Assembly (NCBI GenBank): GCA_026692885.1
Contig: JAPLNJ010000105.1
Span: forward strand, 1 to 12,134
DNA from: Planctomycetota bacterium
GTDB taxonomy: Bacteria; Planctomycetota; Planctomycetia; Pirellulales; Pirellulaceae
Reading direction: 5' to 3'
Length of the DNA stretch: 12,134 nt
Shown piece by piece: positions 6,424-12,134 of this stretch. Positions within the stretch are counted from its first letter, which is position 1; each line of letters begins with the position of its first letter. The notes beneath the pieces are model-generated. The model had not been told where the DNA came from and ran no database searches. It saw nothing but the letters and a program-made list of their open reading frames with translations. Made by a program: the position numbers and the translations under genes.

Positions 6424-6445
6424 CAAACCGACGAATACTCTGCGG

Positions 6446-7372
6446 CTAACGTCCGTACCGCGTTGCCAGCACCAGAGCCACTAGCAGCAGCGGCAGGTAG
6501 ACCAAAGTCGCCCGCAGCAGCCAGCGCGCGGAACGCTCGGTCCTGTGGCGGCAGAATCGCGTGGCGAAAACGAGTTGTCCCGCTCCCAGGACCAGCGCCG
6601 CGATCAGGTAGCCGACCGCCGCCTCGCCGTGCATCACGAGCAGAGGTACTGCGCTGACCGGCAGCAACGCCACGGCTGCGACGACGGCCTGCAGGCCGGC
6701 GCGGCGGCCTGTCGGATCTACGACGGTCAGCATCTGCATCCCGGCGTGTTCGTATTGGTGACGGTAGATCCAGGCGATGGCCATGAAATGCGGAAATTGC
6801 CACAGGAACTCGATCAGAAACAACGCTGCCCCGCGTGGATCTTCCAGCAGGTTCCAGGTCCCACCGACGGCCGACCAGCCCATCCACACCGGCATCGCCC
6901 CGACCACGGCCCCGATCGCCGTGTTCAGCGTCGTGCGAGGTTTGAGGGGGGTATACACGCCCACGTACAGGCCCCAGGTCATGGCGCCCCAGAAGGCCGT
7001 CAGTCCGTTGACCGTCCACGCCAGATAGCTGAGTCCGCCAAACGCCGTGAGCACGGTGAAGCACAACGCGTGGACGAAGCCCATCCGACCAGCCGGCAAG
7101 GGGCGGTCAGCCGTGCGAGCCATCAGACGATCGCGCCGCCGTTCCAGCAACTGGTTGCAAGCGCTGGCGCTGGCCGCGACGAAGAAGGTCCCTAGCATGG
7201 TACGGGCGAGCAACTGCAGATCCAGCGATTCCCGGCGCGCCACGTAACTCGAAACGACGACGACTGCCACGACCATGATCGCGATTCTGGGCCGCGTCAG
7301 TTGTATGTAGTCCGCCGCATACGCCAGCCAGGACCTGCTGCGGGGAGCGACAGCCGAGTTCGGCGGAGTCAT
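6446..7372 (-). CDS. ctaB: Protoheme IX farnesyltransferase (heme O synthase)
   Basis: Transfers a farnesyl group from farnesyl diphosphate to heme B, giving heme O, in the cytoplasmic membrane. The 308-residue UbiA-type prenyltransferase has the first Asp-rich motif NQLLERRRDRLMARTADRPL (Asn73, Glu77, Asp81, Arg86), then YTPLKPRTTLNTAIGAVVGAMPVWMGW and the second conserved segment EFLWQFPHFMAIAWIYRHQYEHAGMQML. Several hydrophobic helices run through to the C-terminus. Start ATG 7372 overlaps the ctaA stop (ATGA) and has GAGGTG eight bases upstream. The open frame continues upstream through ctaA on the wrong frame, so a longer protein is not supported. It ends convergently with queD. Confidence 0.93.
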   Translation of the reverse strand: MTPPNSAVAPRSRSWLAYAADYIQLTRPRIAIMVVAVVVVSSYVARRESLDLQLLARTMLGTFFVAASASACNQLLERRRDRLMARTADRPLPAGRMGFVHALCFTVLTAFGGLSYLAWTVNGLTAFWGAMTWGLYVGVYTPLKPRTTLNTAIGAVVGAMPVWMGWSAVGGTWNLLEDPRGAALFLIEFLWQFPHFMAIAWIYRHQYEHAGMQMLTVVDPTGRRAGLQAVVAAVALLPVSAVPLLVMHGEAAVGYLIAALVLGAGQLVFATRFCRHRTERSARWLLRATLVYLPLLLVALVLATRYGR

Positions 7373-8388
7373 GCGATCACACCTCGCCCGGACACACTCC
7401 TGTCTGCGTCCGCGACTACCGCCGCACGCAAGACGCGACGGGAACGCAGCAGCACGAGGACGGCCAAGCCCAACAGCAACGAACCGGTCGCCTGATGCGC
7501 GGTGGCCGTGGACGACTGCAGCCAGCCCTTCGCTTCGATGGTGGTGTACTGCACGGCCATGCCGAGATCCAACGCCCAAGTCGGCCACCAGTAGTTCACG
7601 ACCCAGGTGGCGCAGCCCAAAATCAATTGACAGACAAGTAGCAAGTCTAGACCGATCACCGGCCACCGCAAGGCCGGTGAGGTCACGCGGCGACGGCCGA
7701 CCTGCCAGGTGAGCCACACGATATGGGCCGTCACGACGGTCGCCAAGGCCAAATGGAGGTAAACGGTCGCGCGGAAAACGGTCAGCGAGGCGCCCACCGG
7801 GATGTGCCGCAACACGGCTCCCAGCACCAATTGGACGTACGTGGCCAGAAGGTTGCTCAGCGCCAGCCGATCGAACCAGACCGTCGAAGACCCCGTCAGG
7901 TCCCGCGGCAAGGTCCGCCACCACGGCGAGGTGAACCCACACAGGGCCACGCAAAGGCCGAAGAAGGCCGGCCCCAGGCAGCCGTGTAGCATTGCCAACA
8001 GGCGGGCATTCAGCAGGACCCGCGCTCCTCCCAGGCACCCCTGCGCGATGACGGCAACCAATGCCACGACGGCCAGATACCGCAGCCAACGTCGCTGATC
8101 CCCGCGGTAGCTCGCCCAGACGACGGCGATGGTCAGCAGGCCGGCCAACGCGCCGAGTAAACGATGGCCGTGTTCGATGAACAGGTCCCACGGACCGGCC
8201 AGCCAGGTCTGCCACGGATAGAGAAATAGGTTGTAGCCGTACGTGCCGGGCCAGTCCGGCACCGCCATGCCCGCGTCGTAAGTCGTCACCAAACCGCCAA
8301 CCCAAATCAACGGGAACGTGGTGCAGGCCAACAGCACCGCGAGACGGTGCGGCCAGCGGCTGTCGGGTGGGGCCGGTCGAGAATTCAT
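7369..8388 (-). CDS. ctaA: Heme A synthase (CtaA/COX15 family)
   Basis: Oxidises the C8 methyl of heme O to the formyl group of heme A, for aa3-type cytochrome c oxidase. The 339 residues form about eight transmembrane helices in two four-helix halves. Conserved features are EHGHR at 72-76 after the first loop, His135 (MLHGCLGP), His212 and His222 (YLHLAL...TAHIVWL) and His288 (TAHQATGSLLLG), the candidate heme ligands. The cysteine pair found in the first outer loop of Bacillus CtaA is absent from 33-66, which is common in other lineages. Start ATG 8388 is the first Met before helix 1. It overlaps the stop of the small upstream gene (ATGA) and has no clear Shine-Dalgarno sequence, consistent with translational coupling. 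Continuation of the frame to 8691 is unlikely to be coding. Confidence 0.9.
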   Translation of the reverse strand: MNSRPAPPDSRWPHRLAVLLACTTFPLIWVGGLVTTYDAGMAVPDWPGTYGYNLFLYPWQTWLAGPWDLFIEHGHRLLGALAGLLTIAVVWASYRGDQRRWLRYLAVVALVAVIAQGCLGGARVLLNARLLAMLHGCLGPAFFGLCVALCGFTSPWWRTLPRDLTGSSTVWFDRLALSNLLATYVQLVLGAVLRHIPVGASLTVFRATVYLHLALATVVTAHIVWLTWQVGRRRVTSPALRWPVIGLDLLLVCQLILGCATWVVNYWWPTWALDLGMAVQYTTIEAKGWLQSSTATAHQATGSLLLGLAVLVLLRSRRVLRAAVVADADRSVSGRGVIA

Positions 8389-8666
8389 GATTGACGTTGC
8401 TGGAAAAAGACCGAGGCCAGCAGTCCTGCACGCGGGCCCGCATACCAACTGGTCAGGATGACTGCGGTGAAGAAGAGCAGTGTCGGCGGCTGCTCCCACA
8501 GGGGCTGCACCCCCATCGTAACCGCCAACGCCGCCGCCACCGTCCCGACGGCAAAACCGTAACGTGCCAAGTGGCCGGTACGGAAGATCGCAGAGAACTC
8601 GGCCGCGTCCAGGGCGCCGGCCGGATCGATGATCCAATCTTTGATTTCTCGTAATCGACGATGCAC
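8385..8666 (-). CDS. Small DUF4118-like membrane protein coupled to ctaA
   Basis: A 93-residue protein with two hydrophobic segments (about 36-55 and 61-83). The stretch PTLLFFTAVILTSWYAGPRAGLLASVFF closely resembles the DUF4118 membrane sensor module of KdpD-like histidine kinases, where four helices normally precede PAS or kinase domains. Here only the first half is present and the protein then stops, so it is a truncated module or an independent small membrane protein. GTG 8664-8666 is the start, with GGGAG nine bases upstream; no in-frame ATG precedes helix 1. Its stop overlaps the ctaA start, so it is probably made with CtaA. Function unknown; possibilities are an accessory to heme A synthesis or a relic sensor. 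Annotation is from motif resemblance, not a search. Confidence 0.6.
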   Translation of the reverse strand: MHRRLREIKDWIIDPAGALDAAEFSAIFRTGHLARYGFAVGTVAAALAVTMGVQPLWEQPPTLLFFTAVILTSWYAGPRAGLLASVFFQQRQS

Positions 8667-8719
8667 GCCGCGCGTCTCCCGCGAATGCCACTACGTCTCA
8701 CACACGTTCGCTACGAATA

Positions 8720-8730
8720 GTGTCGGACAC
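8720..8730. promoter_or_regulatory. Short perfect dyad GTGTC-G-GACAC
   Basis: A perfect 11-base palindrome 54 bp upstream of the GTG start of the DUF4118-ctaA-ctaB transcript, inside a 132-bp gap. It sits where an operator could overlap the promoter, but its length is near what chance gives. Confidence 0.25.
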
Positions 8731-8798
8731 GAGGGCCAGATCGGCTAGTCTGCACGAGTGGGGACGCAGGCCACCCATGACACAACACGCCTCGCGAG

Positions 8799-9335
8799 TC
8801 ACGCGTGCTCGATCACCGAAAAAATCGTAAAGGACCGCCCGCCAACACGCAACGGCGTCGACACAACTCTCCACTCGCGTACCTCCGTAGAGTGGGCTGA
8901 TACACGCTGCAGGTCGCAGTCGCGGGCCGTCCGGGCGTGTGAGCGATTGCTCTCCCAGATACTTTCCGCCACGCCGCAACGGGAACAATCTTCGGACGTA
9001 CCGCAGCCGTCGGTTCCGTCTGCGGCGTGTATGCAGTTCAGCAACTCGCCCGGACGCTGGCCCAACGCCAAATCCAGCTCGTGGCCCAGCCTATCCTGCC
9101 AGCAGCGGTTGAGCAACACGGCTTGTCCTTTCTCGTTCAGCACCAAGGTCGGAATCTGTAGGGCGTCGAGGAGCTCCTGGAGTTGGGGCACGCTCTCCAA
9201 GAGCCGTACCGAATCGCTGAGTTCCGCGTCGTCATCACGTCCCAGCCAGGCGAAGTAAGCATCGGTACGTTGTTCACTCCAGTGGAGCCTCGAGCCTTTC
9301 ACGGAAGAAGCACGACTGCGTTTGGTGGTGAGCAT
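8799..9335 (-). CDS. Stand-alone PAS protein with a four-cysteine pattern
   Basis: 178 residues with one PAS domain (about 52-176): LQELLDALQIPTLVLNEKGQAVLLNRCWQ, then LGQRPGELLNCIHA, GCGTSEDCSRCGV, and the closing strands REWRVVSTPLRVGGRSFTIFSVIEHA. Cys101, Cys111, Cys117 and Cys120 form a CxHA-x7-C-x5-C-x2-C pattern. I know it from PAS sensors in which it precedes a histidine-kinase ATPase region. Here the protein ends exactly where that region would begin, and I see no kinase remnant downstream. The cysteines could bind a metal or iron-sulfur centre or sense redox; that is inference. ATG 9335 has a strong AGGAAGGA (complement of 9343-9350) seven bases upstream. It is divergent from the NtrC-like regulator. 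Confidence 0.75.
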   Translation of the reverse strand: MLTTKRSRASSVKGSRLHWSEQRTDAYFAWLGRDDDAELSDSVRLLESVPQLQELLDALQIPTLVLNEKGQAVLLNRCWQDRLGHELDLALGQRPGELLNCIHAADGTDGCGTSEDCSRCGVAESIWESNRSHARTARDCDLQRVSAHSTEVREWRVVSTPLRVGGRSFTIFSVIEHA

Positions 9336-9506
9336 GTAAAAGTCCTTCCTAAAGAAGCCTGTGGGTCAGCCAATGAGCCAAATCATGGACGAGATCCTGG
9401 TTGGGCCGCGAAGCAAGTGGGGCAAGTCAGCAACGGGCCTCACACACGGGATCCGCCAGCCATTCCTTTCGCGGTTGTTCGCGAGCGGACCGCGTCCAGG
9501 TATCTA

Positions 9507-9530
9507 GCCAAGATGCAAGCCAAGATGCAA
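9507..9530. repeat. 12-bp tandem direct repeat
   Basis: gccaagatgcaa occurs twice end to end (9507-9518, 9519-9530), followed by a partial gtggaatgccaa-like decay. It lies about 170 bp upstream of the PAS gene. No function is evident. Confidence 0.5.
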
Positions 9531-9749
9531 GTGGAATGCCAAACACGTGCCGCGGCCTAAACATGACGCCGAAAACACTGCGGGACCAGCCGCGGAAGCG
9601 AGTCCCTAGCCGGTACCAAAAGTGCTGTCTGTAACACCCTTTTGGATGAATCTGGAGCGCCCCCAAGAGCACCGCCGCCACCATCTGAAGGCAAAGCCCA
9701 AGATCTCGCCGAGGCGGGCGAAAAGAATCTTCGGAGAACAGGTTCCTGG

Positions 9750-9775
9750 CGTCCATCGGTGGACATCTCTGTCAG
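9750..9775 (-). promoter_or_regulatory. 26-bp dyad motif, copy 1
   Basis: Read on the minus strand it starts ctgacagagatgtccaccg. It matches the copy at 11429-11454 at 22 of 26 positions, with a GACA-N4-TGTC dyad at its left end conserved in both. It lies 165 bp upstream of the NtrC-like start. Confidence 0.35.
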
Positions 9776-9852
9776 CCCAACGACAGCGCAGGGGCGTCGG
9801 ATGGACCGCGGCAGGCACGGGTTTGGCCGCGCACCTTGCTTCACTGGACGGG

Positions 9853-9880
9853 TTGTCGCTCCTCCCGCAGTTGCTAGAAT
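9853..9880 (+). promoter_or_regulatory. Sigma-70-like promoter for the NtrC-like gene
   Basis: TTGTCG (9853-9858), a 16-base spacer, then TAGAAT (9875-9880), five of six to the -10 consensus. It is about 60 bp before the ATG at 9941. This is the best promoter match in the cluster. Confidence 0.4.
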
Positions 9881-9940
9881 CATCACCGCCTCGAGGCACC
9901 GTGTTTGCTGTGTGGATTCCCGCGGTGAAAGTGCAGAGTG

Positions 9941-10300
9941 ATGGCCAAAATCCTGGTAGTTGACGACGAGCGGCATGTACGCGGTGCGTTTGAGGACGTG
10001 TTGTCGACGAAGGGGCACGAGGTTCTGGTCCATGACAACGCGGCCGCGGCCCTGCGGTGCCTGGAAGCGGCAGTGGTGGATCTCGTGATTCTGGACGTCT
10101 GCCTGCCCGGCATGAACGGCCTGGATGCTTTGGCCCGCATCAAACAGCTGCAGCCGCACTTGCCGGTGATTGTGATGACCGGGCAGGGCACCACGGAGAC
10201 GGCGATTGAGGCCACCAAGCGCGGCGCGGCCGCAGTCCCGCCATGCAGCAGGTCTACAAGGCCCTCGGCCGCGTGGCGCCAACAGACGCCACGGTGCTGA
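9941..10300 (+). CDS. Receiver half of the broken NtrC-like regulator
   Basis: Reads as a CheY-like receiver for about 96 residues: KILVVDDE with Asp8 and Asp9, phospho-acceptor Asp52 in [13 protein letters not shown], Thr80 in VIVMTGQGT, then [12 protein letters not shown]. Beyond residue 96 the frame continues as 23 unrelated residues to a stop, so the conserved lysine of strand 5 and helix 5 are lost. A receiver without that lysine would signal poorly if made. ATG 9941 matches the usual start; a GTG directly before it would add one Met. The Shine-Dalgarno is weak. The PAS protein and the CheY-like receiver nearby are plausible partners. Confidence 0.65.
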   Translation: MAKILVVDDERHVRGAFEDVLSTKGHEVLVHDNAAAALRCLEAAVVDLVILDVCLPGMNGLDALARIKQLQPHLPVIVMTGQGTTETAIEATKRGAAAVPPCSRSTRPSAAWRQQTPRC

Positions 10301-11268
10301 TTCGCGGGGAATCGGGCACGGGCAAGGAACTGGTCGCCCGCGCAATCTACCAGCACAGCCGTCGCGACCGGCAGCCGTTCTTGGTGGTCAACTGCGCGGC
10401 AATCCCGGAAGCACTGCTGGAAAGTGAACTGTTCGGCTACGAGCCGGGGGCCTTCACGGGGGCCGCCACGCGGCGGCTCGGCAAATTCGAACAGACCGAC
10501 GGAGGCACGATTTTCCTGGACGAGATCGGCGACATCCCCTTGGCTGTACAGGTCAAAATCCTGCGGCTGTTGCAGGAACTGACGTTCCAACGGCTTGGCG
10601 GTAACGAGACGATCCGGGTCGATGTCCGTGTGGTGTGCGCCACGAATCGCGACTTGGAGCAGAGCATCAAGCAGCGTCTGTTTCGCGAAGACCTGTATCA
10701 CCGCCTGAACGTGGTGACCATTACCTTGCCTCCGCTGCGGGAGCGGCGGGAAGACATCCCGAGCCTGGTCGACTACTTCCTGATCCGCCACGCCCAAGAG
10801 CTGGGCATCGCGAAGCCGCCGCTTGCCGAGGACGCCTTGAAATTGCTGCTGAAGTATTCCTGGCCTGGCAACGTCCGCGAGTTGGAGCACCTGATCCAGC
10901 GGCTGCTGATCTTCACCCGCGGCTACACGATTCAGGCGACTGACCTGCCGCCGCTGCTGTCTGGCGGCGCGGCCGGAGGCGGCGCGGCCGGAGGACCCGC
11001 CGAGCAGCGTTGGCTGGAATTGATCCGGGAGTATCTGAGCATCTCGGGCGGGGCGCGCGCCTACGAACAGCTGTTGGAATTGGTCGAGCGGCTGTTGCTG
11101 GCCGAAGCCCTTCAACGTTCCAAGGGCAACCAGACCCACGCTTCCAAGCTGTTGGGGCTGCCACGTCCGACGCTGCATGCCAAGTTGCAGCGATTCGGAC
11201 TGCGCGATCCGGGCCCTGAGCCCAAGACCAGTGAAACACCCGAGGCCCCAGGACCGCGAAAGGGCTGA
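10243..11268 (+). CDS. AAA+ sigma-54 activator and Fis DNA-binding half of the broken NtrC-like regulator
   Basis: 341 residues: an AAA+ domain with Walker A GESGTGKE (22-29), the sigma-54-contacting GAFTGA loop (69-74), Walker [12 protein letters not shown] with Asp93-Glu94, CATNRDL, the [26 protein letters not shown] block and [13 protein letters not shown] Gly/Ala linker follows, then a Fis-type helix-turn-helix (about 283-320, [25 protein letters not shown]). All parts needed for enhancer binding and sigma-54 open-complex formation are intact. ATG 10243 is the only start codon in this frame before an upstream stop at 10207-10209. It has no Shine-Dalgarno and is an internal Met (GRSPAM) in homologues, so independent initiation is doubtful. 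If expressed it would lack receiver control and might be constitutive. Confidence 0.8.
   Translation: MQQVYKALGRVAPTDATVLIRGESGTGKELVARAIYQHSRRDRQPFLVVNCAAIPEALLESELFGYEPGAFTGAATRRLGKFEQTDGGTIFLDEIGDIPLAVQVKILRLLQELTFQRLGGNETIRVDVRVVCATNRDLEQSIKQRLFREDLYHRLNVVTITLPPLRERREDIPSLVDYFLIRHAQELGIAKPPLAEDALKLLLKYSWPGNVRELEHLIQRLLIFTRGYTIQATDLPPLLSGGAAGGGAAGGPAEQRWLELIREYLSISGGARAYEQLLELVERLLLAEALQRSKGNQTHASKLLGLPRPTLHAKLQRFGLRDPGPEPKTSETPEAPGPRKG
10963..10992 (+). repeat. In-frame 15-bp tandem duplication in the linker
   Basis: ggcggcgcggccgga occurs twice in a row, encoding GGAAG-GGAAG between the AAA+ and Fis domains. A repeat unit divisible by three lets copy number change without loss of frame. 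The 10-mer ggcgcggccg within it also occurs at the frameshift junction (10223-10232). Confidence 0.6.
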
Positions 11269-11275
11269 CTTTCGC
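11256..11275 (+). terminator. 7-bp hairpin across the stop of the NtrC-like gene
   Basis: gcgaaag (11256-11262) pairs perfectly with ctttcgc (11269-11275), with the TGA stop in the loop. There is no T-tract, so it is a weak terminator candidate at most. Confidence 0.25.
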
Positions 11276-11651
11276 ATTCGATGTGTGGGGCACGCTGTGG
11301 GCCACGCAAAACCGGGCGGAAACGACTGACCCATGTCTGCGGGCGGAACAGAAGTGGAACAAACTCTGGCCTGCCTCGCGACACTGTTTTGCGAGGCCCA
11401 GGCACGCGGTCTCGTCGCAGTCCATTTTCTGACAGAAATGTCTACCGCCGGACGGAAGGCAGCCGGTTGCCGTCTCCGCACGCGACTCCCCGATTGCTCT
11501 ACGTCTCGGCCCGGCAGGCACTTGCGGCACTTTCGGTCGTTCTGGCCGTTGTTGGCATGGCCCTTGCAATGCTTGGCGTGGCATACGAGCTGCAAACTGA
11601 GACGTGACGCGGTATCAGATGCCGACCAAACCCATCGCATCGGTGAGAGGT
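11269..11651. other. Intergenic region before the CheY-like gene
   Basis: About 380 bp without a gene I can support. It carries copy 2 of the 26-bp dyad motif (11429-11454). A plus-strand frame ending at 11607 has a hydrophobic tail (AALSVVLAVVGMALAMLGVAY) that could be a membrane helix, but the frame before it is composition-biased and has no start with a ribosome site. Confidence 0.45.
11429..11454 (+). promoter_or_regulatory. 26-bp dyad motif, copy 2
   Basis: Starts ctgacagaaatgtctaccg on the plus strand and matches the minus-strand copy at 9750-9775 at 22 of 26 positions, including the GACA-N4-TGTC dyad. It is about 200 bp upstream of the CheY-like gene. Two copies beside two regulator genes may be binding sites or a dispersed repeat. 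Confidence 0.35.
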
Positions 11652-12089
11652 ATGACAAAGATACTGTTGGCGGACGACAGCCGCAACATCCGCGAATACT
11701 GCCGCCAGGTTTTGGAAGACGACGGCTATTGCGTGGTGGAGGCCAGAGACGGACTGGAGGCAGTACGCGTCTTTCGGGCGGAAACGCCCGATTTGGCGAT
11801 CCTCGACCTGCGTATGCCGTGGCTGAATGGCCTGGATGTGTTGGAATGCATCAAGGCCATCCGCCCGGAGTTTCCGGTGGTCATTTTCACGGCGAATGAT
11901 GAAGATTGCATCGGGGACGGCCGGAGCGCCCTGGCCACCGCCTGCATTGAGAAGAGCGAGGACTTGACCGAGTTGAAACGGGCTGTGGTGCGGGGGTTGC
12001 ACTCCGCATCCGGCGGATGCGACGGATCGGCATTGAGGCTGGGGCTGGGCCGCGCAACATTGTATCCCAGAGAGTCCTTGCAATGGTGA
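11652..12089 (+). CDS. Single-domain CheY-like response regulator
   Basis: 145 residues, of which about 1-118 are a complete receiver: KILLADDS with Asp8 and Asp9, phospho-acceptor Asp52 in LAILDLRMPWLNGLDVLE, Thr80 in VVIFTAND, and Lys101 in CIEKSEDLTEL. There is no output domain; the last 30 residues are not recognisable. Such proteins relay phosphate or act by protein contacts. ATG 11652 is chosen because MTKILLADDS is the usual opening. Purine-rich GGTGAGAGG lies just upstream, and a longer frame from 11604 adds 16 unconserved residues. It retains the lysine that its broken NtrC-like neighbour has lost. The kinase partner is not in the window unless the PAS protein belongs to the same pathway. 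Confidence 0.85.
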   Translation: MTKILLADDSRNIREYCRQVLEDDGYCVVEARDGLEAVRVFRAETPDLAILDLRMPWLNGLDVLECIKAIRPEFPVVIFTANDEDCIGDGRSALATACIEKSEDLTELKRAVVRGLHSASGGCDGSALRLGLGRATLYPRESLQW

Positions 12090-12134
12090 GATCTGGTCCG
12101 GCTTTTGTTCCAGCTTGGCATGTCGGGTCCCCAT

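Larger units (their letters stand above)
9336..9940. other. Divergent intergenic region of the signalling cluster
   Basis: About 600 bp with no convincing gene. It holds the Shine-Dalgarno of the PAS gene (9343-9350), a 12-bp tandem repeat (9507-9530), one copy of the 26-bp dyad motif (9750-9775) and a sigma-70-like promoter (9853-9880). Frames crossing it on the minus strand run antisense into the NtrC-like gene and look like shadows. Confidence 0.55.
9941..11268 (+). pseudogene. Broken NtrC-family sigma-54 response regulator (whole locus)
   Basis: The receiver half and the AAA+/Fis half belong to one family but are in different frames. They meet at 10223-10231. The receiver is normal to TKRGA (residues 92-96); the next recognisable residues are [15 protein letters not shown], in another frame. 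The segment that normally lies between, with the conserved KP lysine, the last receiver helix and the linker (about 40-50 residues by family comparison), is missing. One deletion whose length is not a multiple of three explains this; a collapsed assembly would look the same. Both halves keep all other key residues, so the lesion is recent or the halves are still used separately. Confidence 0.75.

Noticed and set aside
7373..8443. Upstream extension of the ctaB frame to 665 residues
   Set aside because: The extra 357 codons overlap ctaA on the same strand in another frame and show no domain. ATG 7372 has a good Shine-Dalgarno and fits homologue starts.
9813..9828. Sigma-54 promoter (GGCAC-N5-TGGC) upstream of the NtrC-like gene
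   Set aside because: GG-N10-GC spacing is right, but the TTGC half is TGGC and the upstream T is missing; in GC-rich DNA this is expected by chance.
9883..11658. Long open frame (591 codons) on the minus strand across the regulator genes
   Set aside because: It runs antisense to the AAA+/Fis domain, which has complete family motifs. The minus-strand translation is Gln/Arg-rich with no domain, a common GC-rich shadow.
11333..11899. 188-codon plus-strand frame before and across the CheY-like gene
   Set aside because: It overlaps the well-supported receiver in a different frame and has no conserved motif.

Overview
The window is GC-rich bacterial DNA. The mix of features suggests a planctomycete, perhaps of the Pirellula group: a giant NACHT protein with a sulfatase-modifying-factor-like tail, many short palindromic intergenic repeats (GTAGGGTGGG..., CGTTCCCACGC..., CCGAAATC...GATTTCGG), and NtrC-type signalling genes next to heme A synthesis. 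That assignment is inference; no rRNA or other marker gene is present.

Layout. Bases 1-565 hold no gene, only a patchwork of palindromic repeats. Bases 566-3961 (minus strand) encode a 1131-residue SIR2-NACHT-FGE/C-type-lectin-fold protein. Its architecture is that of an NLR-like (STAND) antiphage NADase. The ligand-facing end resembles the variable region of a diversity-generating retroelement target, but no reverse transcriptase or template repeat is in the window. Three perfect 13-bp repeats sit directly before its start codon. After a 569-bp divergent intergenic region with two hairpins comes a plus-strand operon, folE2 - mazG-like - queD (4531-6289), with overlapping start and stop codons. 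It makes pterin or 7-deazaguanine precursors from GTP.

Convergent to it, on the minus strand, is a heme A operon: a small orphan DUF4118-like membrane protein, ctaA and ctaB (8666 down to 6446), again with ATGA overlaps. It would supply heme A to an aa3-type cytochrome oxidase encoded elsewhere. A GTAGGGTGGG-ended palindromic element lies between the two convergent operons.

Bases 8799-12089 are a signalling cluster: a stand-alone PAS protein with a conserved four-cysteine pattern (minus strand), then on the plus strand an NtrC-family sigma-54 activator and a single-domain CheY-like receiver. The NtrC-like gene is broken. Its receiver and AAA+/Fis parts are in different reading frames, and the end of the receiver plus the interdomain linker are missing. 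A 26-bp motif with a GACA-N4-TGTC dyad occurs upstream of both plus-strand regulators, in opposite orientations.

The most notable item is the SIR2-NACHT-FGE gene with its DGR-like tail and repeat-containing leader. Next are the broken NtrC gene, the orphan DUF4118 gene coupled to ctaA, and the Cys-rich PAS protein.
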